Of a DNA stretch of 64,000 bases, positions 8,000-17,107 are shown one piece after another (the stretch's first letter is position 1; each line of letters opens with the position of its first letter). The notes below the pieces were generated by a model. That model saw only the letters and a program-made list of their open reading frames with translations. It had not been told where the DNA came from and did no database searches. The DNA comes from Mycobacterium sp. GA-0227b (GTDB taxonomy: Bacteria; Actinomycetota; Actinomycetes; Mycobacteriales; Mycobacteriaceae): positions 124,001 through 188,000 of the forward strand of contig NZ_LQIK01000004.1 in assembly GCF_001499855.1 (NCBI RefSeq), written 5' to 3'. The position numbers were made by a program, and so were the translations under genes.

Positions 8000-8716
8000 C
8001 TACGCCGGATATTCGTCGCGCTTGCGCGGCCAGTCAGAGAAGTCCTCGCCACGCCCTTTCGGCGCCCGGTCCAAGAGTTGCCACGTCGCGTTAAGGGCCT
8101 CGGTGCCGCGGTCGTAGGTCGAGTACGTGTGGTAGACGACTCCATCCTCCAGCGCGAAGCAGCTCAGCGCCATCAACTCCATGACGTCGAGCATGCTCCC
8201 GCTACCCGACCCGTAGTCGCGGCGTGCCGTCGGAACATGCATGTACTCGAAGAAGTCGGCGTCGAAGTCGGTGCCGCCAGAGGACACCCACTCGATGTCC
8301 CAACCCATCCGCTGCTTGTACGCGGTGAGGACAGGCAGCGGCGACCGCGACGAGAGGATGAACGTCACGTCCCGGTGCGCCAGATGCGGCACCGCGCCGA
8401 CCAGGTTGTCGGTTTCGAACGTGCACCCCGGGCAGCCCTCCGGAGTCTTCGGCCCATGCATGAAGTGCCGCACGATCAGCTGTGAACGACCGTCGAACAA
8501 CTCGGCGAGCGTTCGCTGCCCGGCCGTGGTGTCGAACAGATACTGCTTGTCGACCCGCACCCAGGGCAGTGCCTGACGTTCCCGGGCGAGCTCAGTGGAC
8601 CGTCGGGTCAGCTCCTTCTCCTTCGCCAGCTGCCGCTCGTAGGCGGCTCGCCACTGTTCGCGCGTGCTCACCGCGTGTGTCGCCGGACTGTCGCCGGCAA
8701 TCCGGTTCCGTGTCAT
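8000..8716 (-). CDS. DUF899 family thioredoxin-fold protein
   Basis: A 238-residue cytoplasmic protein of the DUF899 family. Visible family features are the LPWVRVDKQYLFD entry, a LAELFDGRSQLIVRHFMHGP strand, the CPGC pair in EGCPGCTFETDNL, and the RMGWDIEWVSSGGTDFDADFF block. The fold is thioredoxin-like and the CPGC pair sits where a peroxiredoxin or thioredoxin active site might be, but no activity is established. The start is the ATG at 8716, with GGGAGGAAG seven bases upstream. It is divergent from tmk across about 88 bases. Confidence 0.85.
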   Translation of the reverse strand: MTRNRIAGDSPATHAVSTREQWRAAYERQLAKEKELTRRSTELARERQALPWVRVDKQYLFDTTAGQRTLAELFDGRSQLIVRHFMHGPKTPEGCPGCTFETDNLVGAVPHLAHRDVTFILSSRSPLPVLTAYKQRMGWDIEWVSSGGTDFDADFFEYMHVPTARRDYGSGSGSMLDVMELMALSCFALEDGVVYHTYSTYDRGTEALNATWQLLDRAPKGRGEDFSDWPRKRDEYPA

Positions 8717-8804
8717 CTTTCTTCCTCCCGGATGTGTCGATGCTCATCTGAACAGACCATCGGTGCTGACGGAACTCATCGGCGGGTCCGGCTACGCTCG
8801 CCGC

Positions 8805-9437
8805 GTGCTCATCGTGATCGAGGGTGTCGACGGTGCCGGCAAGCGGACGCTGACCAACGGCCTGCGCACGGCATTCGAGGCCGCCGGCCGAACGGTGACC
8901 AGCCTGGCGTTTCCGCGCTACGGCCACTCCGTCGAGGCCGATATGGCCGCTGAGGCGCTGCACGGAGCCCACGGTGACCTGGCGGATTCGGTCTACGCGA
9001 TGGCGGTGCTGTTCGCGCTCGACCGGGCGCGCGCCCGTGCCGAGATCGAGCGCCTGCAGGCCGCCTACGACGTGGTGCTCCTCGACCGCTACGTCGCGTC
9101 CAACGCCGCCTACAGCGCTGCGCGCCTGCACCAGGGTGCCGACGGGGAGGTCGTCGACTGGGTGCGGGTCCTCGAGTACGAGCGGCTCGCACTGCCGAGA
9201 CCGGATGCCCAGGTGCTGCTGGCCGTCCCGACCGAACTGGCGGCAAGGCGGGCCGAACACCGCGCCAACACCGAGGCCGACCGGCCCAAAGACGCTTATG
9301 AACGCGACGGCGGGCTACAGCAGCGGACCTCCGACGTCTATACCGCGCTGGCCGCCGGTGGCTGGTGCGGCCGCTGGGAGACCGCCGGACCCGACGTCGA
9401 TGCCGCTGCGCTCGCGGCGCAACTGGCCGGCCGATAG
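8805..9437 (+). CDS. tmk: Thymidylate kinase
   Basis: Phosphorylates dTMP to dTDP in the pathway to dTTP. The 210-residue protein starts MLIVIEGVDGAGKRTL, containing the P-loop (residues about 7-14), and has the DR(Y) motif (LLDRYVASNAAY) and a C-terminal adenine-binding strand. I chose GTG 8805 rather than the further upstream frame opening because the kinase fold begins exactly there and the length agrees with mycobacterial Tmk (about 214). As in M. tuberculosis Tmk, the usual Lys/Ser/Thr of the P-loop is followed by an unusual Arg (GKRT). It lies 78 bases upstream of mtrA and probably shares its transcript, a conserved mycobacterial arrangement. Confidence 0.93.
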   Translation: MLIVIEGVDGAGKRTLTNGLRTAFEAAGRTVTSLAFPRYGHSVEADMAAEALHGAHGDLADSVYAMAVLFALDRARARAEIERLQAAYDVVLLDRYVASNAAYSAARLHQGADGEVVDWVRVLEYERLALPRPDAQVLLAVPTELAARRAEHRANTEADRPKDAYERDGGLQQRTSDVYTALAAGGWCGRWETAGPDVDAAALAAQLAGR

Positions 9438-9515
9438 GCCGCACCGACCCTCTTCGCCGGTCAACTGCGAAACGCGCCGTGTGGTAGCCGGGGTTTATCG
9501 CAATTCGGTGACACC

Positions 9516-10202
9516 ATGGACTCCATGAGGCAAAGGATTCTGGTTGTCGACGACGACCCTTCGCTGGCCGAGATGCTCACCATCGTGCTGCGGGGCGAAG
9601 GCTTCGACACCGCGGTCATCGGTGACGGCACCCAAGCGCTCACTGCAGTCCGCGAACTGCGGCCCGACCTGGTGCTGCTCGACTTGATGCTGCCCGGCAT
9701 GAACGGGATCGACGTGTGCCGGGTGCTGCGTGCCGATTCCGGTGTGCCGATCGTCATGCTCACCGCCAAGACCGACACCGTGGACGTGGTGCTGGGGTTG
9801 GAGTCGGGCGCGGACGACTACGTGATGAAGCCGTTCAAGCCCAAAGAGCTCGTCGCCCGCGTCCGCGCCCGGCTGCGGCGCAACGAGGACGAGCCCGCCG
9901 AAATGCTGTCCATCGGTGACGTCGACATCGACGTGCCGGCGCACAAGGTCACCCGGCAGGGCGAACAGATCTCGCTGACGCCGCTCGAGTTCGACCTACT
10001 GGTGGCGCTGGCACGCAAACCGCGGCAGGTGTTTACTCGTGATGTGCTGCTCGAACAGGTGTGGGGATACCGGCACCCCGCCGACACCCGTTTGGTGAAC
10101 GTGCATGTCCAACGCCTGCGCGCCAAGGTCGAGAAGGACCCGGAGAACCCGCAGGTGGTGCTGACTGTTCGAGGAGTGGGATACAAGGCCGGACCGCCGT
10201 GA
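9516..10202 (+). CDS. mtrA: Two-component response regulator MtrA
   Basis: A 228-residue OmpR/PhoB-type regulator, nearly identical to M. tuberculosis MtrA as I recall it. The receiver domain (about 5-120) has the acidic triad Asp12-14, phospho-acceptor Asp56 (LVLLDLMLP), Thr in LTAK and Lys in VMKPF. The winged-helix DNA-binding domain (about 130-226) ends VRGVGYKAGPP. MtrA controls genes of cell division, cell-wall hydrolases (rpf, ripA) and chromosome replication and is essential in M. tuberculosis. The start is ATG 9516; ATG 9525 in frame is a possible alternative. The stop codon at 10200 is the first base of the repeated hairpin spacer that leads to mtrB. Confidence 0.97.
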   Translation: MDSMRQRILVVDDDPSLAEMLTIVLRGEGFDTAVIGDGTQALTAVRELRPDLVLLDLMLPGMNGIDVCRVLRADSGVPIVMLTAKTDTVDVVLGLESGADDYVMKPFKPKELVARVRARLRRNEDEPAEMLSIGDVDIDVPAHKVTRQGEQISLTPLEFDLLVALARKPRQVFTRDVLLEQVWGYRHPADTRLVNVHVQRLRAKVEKDPENPQVVLTVRGVGYKAGPP

Positions 10203-10356
10203 TCTCACACGGCTCGGCCGTGGCCGTGATCCCGCACGGCTCGGCCGTGGTCATGAGATTCACCGCCCGGCGGTGGCCGTGATCCTTCACCGCTCGGCGG
10301 TGACGATCTCCACCGCCAGGGTGGACCCCGTCATTTTGACCGCTCGGCGGTCGCCG
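10200..10356 (+). repeat. Tandem array of six hairpin units filling the mtrA-mtrB spacer
   Basis: About six head-to-tail units of 24-27 bases run from the mtrA stop to the mtrB start. Each has a 6-bp stem around a short loop: CACGGC-tcg-GCCGTG (about 10207-10221 and 10234-10248), CACCGC-ccg-GCGGTG (10261-10275), CACCGC-tcg-GCGGTG (10288-10302), TCCACC-gccag-GGTGGA (about 10308-10324) and GACCGC-tcg-GCGGTC (10338-10352). Stem bases differ between units but the pairing is kept, which points to selection on structure or origin by duplication and correction. The flanking TGATC is repeated too. Units could tune mtrB expression relative to mtrA through RNA structure. Confidence 0.85.
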
Positions 10357-12002
10357 TGATCTTCAGCTCGAGGCGACGCATCCATCGTCGATCGGCACCG
10401 CTGGTACGTGGCCTGGGCGCGCTGGGTCGGGCGCTGAGCCTCGCCTGGCGGCGCTCCCTGCAGCTGCGCGTGGTGTCGTTGACGCTCGGGCTGTCGCTGG
10501 CGGTCATCCTGGTGCTCGGCTTCGTGCTGACCAGCCAGATCACCGACCGCATTCTCGAGGTGAAGGTGCGCGCCGCCACCGAGGAGATCGACCGCGCCCG
10601 CTCCACGGTCAGCGGCATCGTGGGCGGCGAAGAGACCCGATCGCTGGACAGCAGCCTGCAGCTCGCGCGCAACACCTTGATCGACCGCACCGCCGACGCC
10701 GACCCTGGGCTGGCGGGCACCTTCGACGCCGTTCTGTTGGTGCCGGGGGACGGCCCGCGCGCGGCGACCGCGGCTGGGCCGGTCCAGCAGGTGCCCAACG
10801 CGCTGCGCGAATTCGTCAAGGCCGGCCAGGTCAGCTACCAGTACGCGACCGTGCACACCGACAGCTTCTCGGGACCTGCCCTGATCGTCGGCAGCCCGAC
10901 GTCCTCGCCGGTGACGAACCTGGAGCTGTACCTGATCTTTCCGCTGAACAACGAGGAATCCACGATCGCGCTGGTGCGCGGCACGATGGCCACCGGCGCG
11001 GTGGTGCTGCTCGGCCTGCTCGCCGCGATCGCCTTGCTGGTCGCACGCCAGATCGTGCTGCCGGTGCGCTCGGCGTCGCGGATCGCCGAGCGGTTCGCCG
11101 AAGGCCATCTCACCGAGCGCATGCCGGTGCGCGGCGAGGACGACATGGCCCGCCTCGCCGTGTCCTTCAACGACATGGCCGAGAGCCTGCACCGCCAGAT
11201 CACCCAACTGGAGGAGTTCGGCAATCTGCAGCGCCGGTTCACTTCCGACGTCAGCCACGAGCTGCGCACCCCGCTGACGACGGTGCGCATGGCCGCCGAC
11301 CTGATCCACGACCACAGCGAGGACCTCGACCCCGCGCTGCGCCGGTCCATCGAGCTGATGGTCAGCGAGCTCGACCGATTCGAGACCCTGCTCAACGACC
11401 TGCTCGAGATCTCGCGCCACGACGCCGGCGTCGCCGAACTGTCCGTCGAGTCGGTGGACCTTCGGTCGACGGTGCAGAGCGCGCTGGACAACGTCGGGCA
11501 CCTCGCTCAGGATGCCGACGTCGAGCTCATCGTCGACATGCCCGCGCGGGAAGTCATCGCCGAGGTCGATCCGCGGCGCGTCGAGCGCATCTTGCGAAAC
11601 CTCATCGCCAACGCCATCGACCACGCCGAGCGCAAGCCGGTCCGGATTCGCATGGCCGCCGACGCGGACACCGTCGCGGTCACCGTCCGCGATTACGGCG
11701 TCGGACTGCGACCGGGCGAGGAGAAGCTGGTGTTCAGCCGGTTCTGGCGGTCGGATCCGTCGCGGGTACGGCGTTCCGGCGGCACCGGTCTCGGCTTGGC
11801 GATCAGCATCGAAGACGCCCGCTTGCACCAGGGCAGGCTGGAAGCCTGGGGCGAGCCGGGCAAGGGCGCGTGTTTCCGCCTCACGCTGCCGCTCGTCCGG
11901 GGGCACAAGGTCACGGCCAGTCCACTGCCGATGAAACCTGTTGCCCCCGAGGCGTCGTCGCGACGCACCCGCGATCGCGAACCCGCCCAGGAGTCCGTGT
12001 GA
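10356..12002 (+). CDS. mtrB: Sensor histidine kinase MtrB
   Basis: Membrane kinase partner of MtrA, 548 residues. After a basic N-terminal tail, TM1 is at about 37-60, an extracytoplasmic sensor loop follows to about 205, TM2 is at about 210-232, then HAMP, the dimerisation domain with [10 protein letters not shown] (His about 301) and an HATPase_c domain with N, G1 (DYGVGL) and G2 (GTGLGLA) boxes. In mycobacteria MtrB localises to septa and poles and interacts with division proteins. GTG start at 10356, inside the last hairpin unit (TCGCCGTGATC), so the repeat may influence initiation. It overlaps lpqB by four bases (GTGA), implying coupled translation. Confidence 0.95.
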   Translation: MIFSSRRRIHRRSAPLVRGLGALGRALSLAWRRSLQLRVVSLTLGLSLAVILVLGFVLTSQITDRILEVKVRAATEEIDRARSTVSGIVGGEETRSLDSSLQLARNTLIDRTADADPGLAGTFDAVLLVPGDGPRAATAAGPVQQVPNALREFVKAGQVSYQYATVHTDSFSGPALIVGSPTSSPVTNLELYLIFPLNNEESTIALVRGTMATGAVVLLGLLAAIALLVARQIVLPVRSASRIAERFAEGHLTERMPVRGEDDMARLAVSFNDMAESLHRQITQLEEFGNLQRRFTSDVSHELRTPLTTVRMAADLIHDHSEDLDPALRRSIELMVSELDRFETLLNDLLEISRHDAGVAELSVESVDLRSTVQSALDNVGHLAQDADVELIVDMPAREVIAEVDPRRVERILRNLIANAIDHAERKPVRIRMAADADTVAVTVRDYGVGLRPGEEKLVFSRFWRSDPSRVRRSGGTGLGLAISIEDARLHQGRLEAWGEPGKGACFRLTLPLVRGHKVTASPLPMKPVAPEASSRRTRDREPAQESV

Positions 12003-13756
12003 GGCGGCTGCTGGCCGTCGTGTGGCTGCTCGCGGTGGTGCTTGCCGGCTGCGCGGGCGTCCCGAGTTCGTCGTCGCCGCAAGCCATCGGCACGGTCGAT
12101 CGCCCCGCCCCGCCCAGCCTGCCCAAACCGACGCCGGGCATGGACCCCGATGTGCTGCTGCGCGAATTCCTCAAAGCCACGGCCGACCCCTCGAACCGGC
12201 ACCTGGCGGCACGCCAGTTCCTCACCGAATCCGCGTCTCGTACTTGGGATGACGCGGGCAGCGCGCTTTTGATCGACAACGTGGTGTTCGTCGAAACCCG
12301 TGGCCCCGAGCGGGTTTCGGTGACCATGCGTGCCGACATCCTGGGGTCACTGTCGGACATGGGAGTTTTCGAGACCGGGGAGGGTGCGCTGCCCGACCCT
12401 GGCCCGATCGAGCTGGTGAAGACGCCGGACGGCTGGCGCATCGACAAGTTGCCCAACGGCGTTTTCCTTGACTGGCAACAGTTTCAGGCCACTTACAAGC
12501 GCAACACCCTGTACTTCGTCGACCCGACGGGCAGCACCGTGGTGCCCGACCCCCGTTATGTCGCGGTGTCCGATCCCGACCAGTTGGCCACCGAACTGGT
12601 GAGCAAGCTGATCGCCGGGCCGCGTCCGGAGATGACCAAGACGGTTCGAAACCTGCTCGAGCCGCCGCTGAAACTTCGCGGTCCGGTGACCCGAGCCGAC
12701 GGCGGCAAGACGGGCGTCGGCCGCGGATACGGCGGGGCTCGGATCGATCTGGACAATCTGTCCACCACCGACCCGCACAGTAGGCAACTGCTTGCCGCGC
12801 AGCTGATCTGGACACTGTCCCGCGCCGGTATCAACGGGCCGTACGTGATCAACGCCGACAGCGTGCCCCTCGACGAGCGGTTCGCCGACGGGTGGGAGAC
12901 GTCCGACGTGGCGGCCACCGATCCGGGAGCGGCCTCCGGCGTCGCGGCGGGTCTGCACGCGCTGGTGGGCGGCTCGCTCGTCGCCCTCGACGGTCAGCGG
13001 GCGCCCCGAGTTCCCGGGCCGTTCGGGCAGATGCCGAACCAGACCGCGGCTGCGGTGTCCCGCACGGGGCAGGAGGTCGCGTCGATCGTCACGTTGCGCG
13101 CCGGCGCACCCGACATGGCGTCGTCGATGTGGGTGGGTGCGCTCGGCGGGAACGCCTCACAGGTGCTCGACGCCAGAGAGCTCTCGCGCCCGAGCTGGGC
13201 TCTCGACAACGCGGTGTGGGTGGTGATCGACGGCAACAACGTGGTGCGCGTCATCCAGGACGCCTCGGGCCAGCCGGCGCGCATCCCGGTCGACTCCACG
13301 CTGGTGTCGACCAAGTTTCCCGGCCCGATCACCGAATTGCAGCTCTCCCGCGACGGCACCCGCGCCGCGATGGTCATCGAGGGCCGGGTGATCCTGGCCG
13401 GCGTCGAGCAGACGCCGGGCGGTGGCTTCGCGCTGACCTACCCGCGGCGGCTCGGCTTCGGCCTACGCGACACGGTGGTTTCGCTGTCGTGGCGCACCGG
13501 CGACGACATCGTGGTCAGCCGGACCGATCCCCAGCATCCGGTGTCCTACGTCAACCTCGACGGCGTCAACTCCGACGGGCCGAGCCGCAACCTGCTGATG
13601 CCCGTCACCACCGTGGCGGCCAACCCGTCGACCGTGTACGTGGCCGATGCGCGCGGGATCATGCAACTGTCCGGCTCGGTGGCCGAGGACGACCCGGCGT
13701 GGGCCGAAGTGCGTCCGCTGATGGTGGCGGGTGCCGAACCCGTGTTGCCCGGCTGA
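11999..13756 (+). CDS. lpqB: Lipoprotein LpqB
   Basis: A 585-residue lipoprotein that modulates MtrAB signalling and cell-wall/division phenotypes by interacting with the MtrB sensor loop. The chosen GTG at 11999 overlaps the mtrB stop (GTGA) and gives a classical lipoprotein signal, [18 protein letters not shown], with lipobox LAGC and acylated Cys about 18. A GerMN domain lies at roughly 200-320 and a beta-propeller-like LpqB domain occupies the C-terminal half. The open frame extends about 130 bases further 5' within mtrB, but that segment would precede the signal peptide. Last gene of the tmk-mtrA-mtrB-lpqB cluster; it ends 14 bases before the opposing mmpL. Confidence 0.93.
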   Translation: MRRLLAVVWLLAVVLAGCAGVPSSSSPQAIGTVDRPAPPSLPKPTPGMDPDVLLREFLKATADPSNRHLAARQFLTESASRTWDDAGSALLIDNVVFVETRGPERVSVTMRADILGSLSDMGVFETGEGALPDPGPIELVKTPDGWRIDKLPNGVFLDWQQFQATYKRNTLYFVDPTGSTVVPDPRYVAVSDPDQLATELVSKLIAGPRPEMTKTVRNLLEPPLKLRGPVTRADGGKTGVGRGYGGARIDLDNLSTTDPHSRQLLAAQLIWTLSRAGINGPYVINADSVPLDERFADGWETSDVAATDPGAASGVAAGLHALVGGSLVALDGQRAPRVPGPFGQMPNQTAAAVSRTGQEVASIVTLRAGAPDMASSMWVGALGGNASQVLDARELSRPSWALDNAVWVVIDGNNVVRVIQDASGQPARIPVDSTLVSTKFPGPITELQLSRDGTRAAMVIEGRVILAGVEQTPGGGFALTYPRRLGFGLRDTVVSLSWRTGDDIVVSRTDPQHPVSYVNLDGVNSDGPSRNLLMPVTTVAANPSTVYVADARGIMQLSGSVAEDDPAWAEVRPLMVAGAEPVLPG

Positions 13757-13770
13757 CCCATTCGAGACGC

Positions 13771-16593
13771 TCACGACCCTGGTGCAGAAATCGGCGAAGG
13801 TCGCGGGTTGACCAATCGCACGGTCGGCCACCAGAACCACCGGCCGAGCAGCGCCACCAGCGACGGCAGCACGAACGTACGCACGACGAGCGTGTCGAGC
13901 AGCAGACCCACGCCGATGGTGATGCCGATCTGCGCGATGCTCAGCACGCTGCTGCCGGCCAACGCGAACATCGTGATACCGAAGACGAGGCCCGCCGTCG
14001 TGACCACGCCGCCCGTGGCGCCGAATGCCCGCACAATCCCGGTGCCCGGCCCGGCATGCGCCTCCTCGCGAATCCGCATGGCCAGCAACAGGTTGTAGTC
14101 AGCACCGACCGCAACCAGCGCGATGAAAGAAATCGGCGCCACCGCCCAGTGCAGGTCGTGGTGCAACAGGTGTTGCCAGATGACGACGCTGGCGCCGAGC
14201 GCGGCCGCATACGACACCGCGACGGTGCCCACCACGACGATGCCGGCGACCGGACTGCGCAACAGCAGCGCAACGATTCCGAAGATGAGTGCCAACGTCA
14301 CCGCCATCAGCATGGTCGTGTCGCCGTCGACCAGTCGCTGCAGATCGGCGGTCGCCGGACCTACGCCGGTGATGTGCACGGCAGTGGGTTTGAGCGTGCC
14401 TTCCTTGGTTGCCTCCCGGACGGCCGTCTCGATCTGCGTGGCCCGGTGGGCGCCGTCGCCGCTCCATTCGTGCCCGTCGCCGTAGACCAGAAGGTAGGTG
14501 GCGCGCCCGTCGTCGGACATCAGTTGGTCCAGCGCCGAACGCAGCGCCGGATCGGCGAGCGCGCGCTGCGGCATATAGAACCCGCCTGCTGCGCTACCCC
14601 GAAACGCGGTGGCGACCTCTTGCAGATAGTCGGTCAGCTCGCGCAACTGCGGACCCAACGACGTCGTCAGCGACGCGAGATCGGCAGTCGCGGCGCGGGC
14701 CTGTCGCAACTGGGCGCTCATCGCATCCACTGCCGGCGGCAGAGCCGTCAGCGCCTGAGTGGCATCGGCGGACCCATCGGTGAGTTTGGTTGCCCCGGTG
14801 GTCAATTGGGCCGAACTTCGGATGACGTCGTCGGCGGGTTGCACCACTCGGGCGACAACAGAACAGATCGGATTGGCCGGACAGTTCGGTGTCGATGACA
14901 CGAAACCACGGAGCGGGTCGAGGTATCCCGACACCGTCGTGACGTTTGTCTGCAAACCCGACATTCCCGCCCGCATGTCGGCGGCTGCCGCCCCCATCCG
15001 GCGCAGCCCCGCGGCGCTGCCCTGCAGACCGTGTGACAGCTGATCGACCGCGGTGCTCATCGATGCCAGCGCATTGTCGAGCTCCGCTATGCCGCCCAGC
15101 CGTTCGGTGAGGCGATCGATCATGGCGGCGAATTGTTCACCGATGATGCCCGCCTGCCCGCTGAGCGTGGCCTCGTCGGGCACCGTGCCCGCCGGGCGAC
15201 TCGCCGACTGCACCATCCGCACGCCCGGTATGGCCATGATCTGCCGGGTGATCCGCTCGACGGCGATCAGCCCAGCGGGGTTGCGGATGTCGTGTGGGGC
15301 GGCGACGTTGACAACCGTGGCCAGCAGGTGGTTGGCCCCGAAGTGGCGGTCGGCGGCGGCGTAGCCTTGGTTCGATTCGGTCTCCGCCGGAGTCGCCGCC
15401 GGCTCGTTCCACCCGATCCGCAGCCCCGCAACGGGAATGGCGGCGACGACGATCAGTGCGGCACTGGCGATCAGGATCGGAGCGGGCCAACGTGCCACGT
15501 GCACACCGATCCGCCGCCACCGCCGTGCGCTCGTTGAGGGGCGGGGTTCCAGCCGGGCACGGCGGCCGGCGAGCGCGATCAATGCCGGGGTCAGCGTCAT
15601 CGACGCCAGCATGGCCACCAGAACGCCGACTGCACAAGGGAGTCCGGTGCTGCGAAACATCCCGATCTCCGCGAAACTCAGACTCGTCAGCGCCGCTGCG
15701 ATGGTCAGCGCCGAACCCACGATGACGGGCGCGACCCCCCGGTAGGCGTTCACCAGTGCGGCCGTCGACGGATCACCACGCCGCCTGCCCTCGTGATAGC
15801 GCCCGATCAGAAAGATCGCGTAGTCGGTGCCCGCGCCCAGCATCATCGCGGCCAGCAACGCAACGGAGAACAACGACACCTCGGCGAGTCCGGCGTCGCC
15901 GAGTGCGGCCACGATCGGTCGCGCCACCGCGAGGGCGAGGCCCACCGATATCAGCGGAATCGCGGCGCCGACCGGTGATCGGTAGACGATCAGCAAGAGA
16001 AGCAGAATCAGCGCGACGGTCGCCGCGGTGATGCCCAGCATCTGCCGGTCGATCGCGCGGAACTCATCGGCGATGGTGGCACCGGGACCGGTGACGTAGA
16101 CCCGCAAGCCGTCCGGCGGGTCGAGTCCCGTCACGATGCTGCGCAGTGCGTCTACGGCGTCGGCCGCTCGAGAGGTCCCGAGCATCCCCGATAGCCGCGT
16201 CATGACAGTGACTGCGCGACCGTCCGCGCTCTGGGCTCCGGCGGCCGTTGCGGGGTCGGACCACAGGTCGGTCACCGCATACACATGCTCGTCGTCGGCG
16301 CGCAGGCTTGTGACGAGCCGGTGGTAGAACTCGCGATCGTCGGCGCCGAGGGGTCGTTCAGCCTCTAGGACAACGTAATTGAGGTTGTTGCTGGGTCTCT
16401 CGCCGAGCAGCGTGGCGCCTTGCACCGCGGCGACCGAACTGGGCGCCTGGGCGGGCATGAAGGAACGGGAGTGAGTTTGCACCACCCGTTCCAGCTGCGG
16501 CACCGCGAGGTTTGCGGCGCCCGCGGCGACGACCCAGACGACGATGACCCAGATGGCGTAGCGGCTCGTGAGATGTGCCAGCCGCTCCGCCAC
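13771..16593 (-). CDS. MmpL/RND-family membrane transporter
   Basis: A protein of about 940 residues with the mycobacterial MmpL layout: TM1 near the N-terminus (YAIWVIVVWVVAAGAANLAV), a large outer loop, five clustered TM segments with the GTDYAIFLIGRYHEG motif on TM4, a second large loop with long helices (ELDNALASMSTAVDQL), and a final TM group with GADYNLLLAMRIREEA. The two Asp-Tyr pairs are the proton-relay residues. MmpLs export lipids or small molecules using the proton gradient. I start it at GTG 16593, one base after the stop of the upstream small gene; GTG 16614 or earlier codons are possible. Divergent two-component genes next door may control it. Substrate unknown. Confidence 0.88.
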   Translation of the reverse strand: MAERLAHLTSRYAIWVIVVWVVAAGAANLAVPQLERVVQTHSRSFMPAQAPSSVAAVQGATLLGERPSNNLNYVVLEAERPLGADDREFYHRLVTSLRADDEHVYAVTDLWSDPATAAGAQSADGRAVTVMTRLSGMLGTSRAADAVDALRSIVTGLDPPDGLRVYVTGPGATIADEFRAIDRQMLGITAATVALILLLLLIVYRSPVGAAIPLISVGLALAVARPIVAALGDAGLAEVSLFSVALLAAMMLGAGTDYAIFLIGRYHEGRRRGDPSTAALVNAYRGVAPVIVGSALTIAAALTSLSFAEIGMFRSTGLPCAVGVLVAMLASMTLTPALIALAGRRARLEPRPSTSARRWRRIGVHVARWPAPILIASAALIVVAAIPVAGLRIGWNEPAATPAETESNQGYAAADRHFGANHLLATVVNVAAPHDIRNPAGLIAVERITRQIMAIPGVRMVQSASRPAGTVPDEATLSGQAGIIGEQFAAMIDRLTERLGGIAELDNALASMSTAVDQLSHGLQGSAAGLRRMGAAAADMRAGMSGLQTNVTTVSGYLDPLRGFVSSTPNCPANPICSVVARVVQPADDVIRSSAQLTTGATKLTDGSADATQALTALPPAVDAMSAQLRQARAATADLASLTTSLGPQLRELTDYLQEVATAFRGSAAGGFYMPQRALADPALRSALDQLMSDDGRATYLLVYGDGHEWSGDGAHRATQIETAVREATKEGTLKPTAVHITGVGPATADLQRLVDGDTTMLMAVTLALIFGIVALLLRSPVAGIVVVGTVAVSYAAALGASVVIWQHLLHHDLHWAVAPISFIALVAVGADYNLLLAMRIREEAHAGPGTGIVRAFGATGGVVTTAGLVFGITMFALAGSSVLSIAQIGITIGVGLLLDTLVVRTFVLPSLVALLGRWFWWPTVRLVNPRPSPISAPGS

Positions 16594-16594
16594 C

Positions 16595-16972
16595 TCAGGC
16601 CACCGTCTGAGCACTGCCCGGAACGGTGTAGAGATCGACGATGCGCTGCTCACCGTGTTCGAGGGCACGCACCCGCACCGATCGGCGCGCCGCCGCATCG
16701 AGCAGCGCCCGCAATCCGGGATGGGCGGCGGCCAGGTCGGCACGTGCTTGTGCGGCCGAAATGTCGTCATGGGCGGCTTGATCCAGCTTCGCCGTCAGCA
16801 TCGTGATCCACCGGTGGCGCAACGAGAGCAACAGGCCCTCTTCGCCGCCGAAGAGCCGATCCACCTCGGAAGCCCTGCCGTTCAACACAAGAGCACCCTC
16901 TGGATCGGTGCCGGCGTGGTCGATCATGTCGGCCATGAAGGCCATGCGTTCGTGCAATGTTGACCATGTCAT
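16595..16972 (-). CDS. Hypothetical protein coupled to the MmpL gene
   Basis: A 125-residue soluble, helix-rich protein (MTWSTLHERMAFMADMIDH start, ATG at 16972) with no recognised domain. The central part LSLRHRWITMLTAKLDQA and the Ala-rich stretch QARADLAAAHPGLRALLDAAARR suggest a helical bundle. Its stop is almost fused to the MmpL start (TGAGGTG), so the two are one translational unit; it may be an accessory or regulatory partner of the transporter. The open frame extends upstream, but ATG 16972 leaves the divergent promoter region free. Confidence 0.7.
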   Translation of the reverse strand: MTWSTLHERMAFMADMIDHAGTDPEGALVLNGRASEVDRLFGGEEGLLLSLRHRWITMLTAKLDQAAHDDISAAQARADLAAAHPGLRALLDAAARRSVRVRALEHGEQRIVDLYTVPGSAQTVA

Positions 16973-17056
16973 GGCTTCGACGCTACGAAGGTGCGGTGTC
17001 TTCGCGCGTCGTGCCAGGGGCCGGTTCTCGTCTCCTACCAGGGTCGGAAGCCGGGT

Positions 17057-17086
17057 ACCTACCGCGGGATGATGTACCAGGTAGGT
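17057..17086. promoter_or_regulatory. Inverted repeat in the mmpL / two-component divergent promoter
   Basis: ACCTACC (17057-17063) and GGTAGGT (17080-17086) are perfect inverted arms separated by 16 bases, in the 135-base gap between the divergent mmpL unit and the histidine kinase gene. The size and placement fit an operator for a LuxR/NarL-type dimer such as the adjacent response regulator. Inference from symmetry alone. Confidence 0.45.
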
Positions 17087-17107
17087 GGGGTCTTCTACGA
17101 TCGAACG

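Noticed and set aside
10200..10356. The mtrA-mtrB repeats as a CRISPR array
   Set aside because: Units are adjoining hairpins with no unique spacers of constant length, no leader and no cas genes.
10287..11906. Long minus-strand open frame (about 539 codons) opposite mtrB
   Set aside because: It is the antisense shadow of a high-GC gene; the mtrB frame has all kinase motifs and this one is low-complexity with no domain.
12892..13756. A frameshift in lpqB
   Set aside because: The lpqB frame is open and shows the lipobox, GerMN and propeller regions at normal length.
12892..14898. Long plus-strand open frame (about 668 codons) over lpqB and mmpL
   Set aside because: Arg/Gly/Pro/Ala-rich shadow crossing two real genes on opposite strands.
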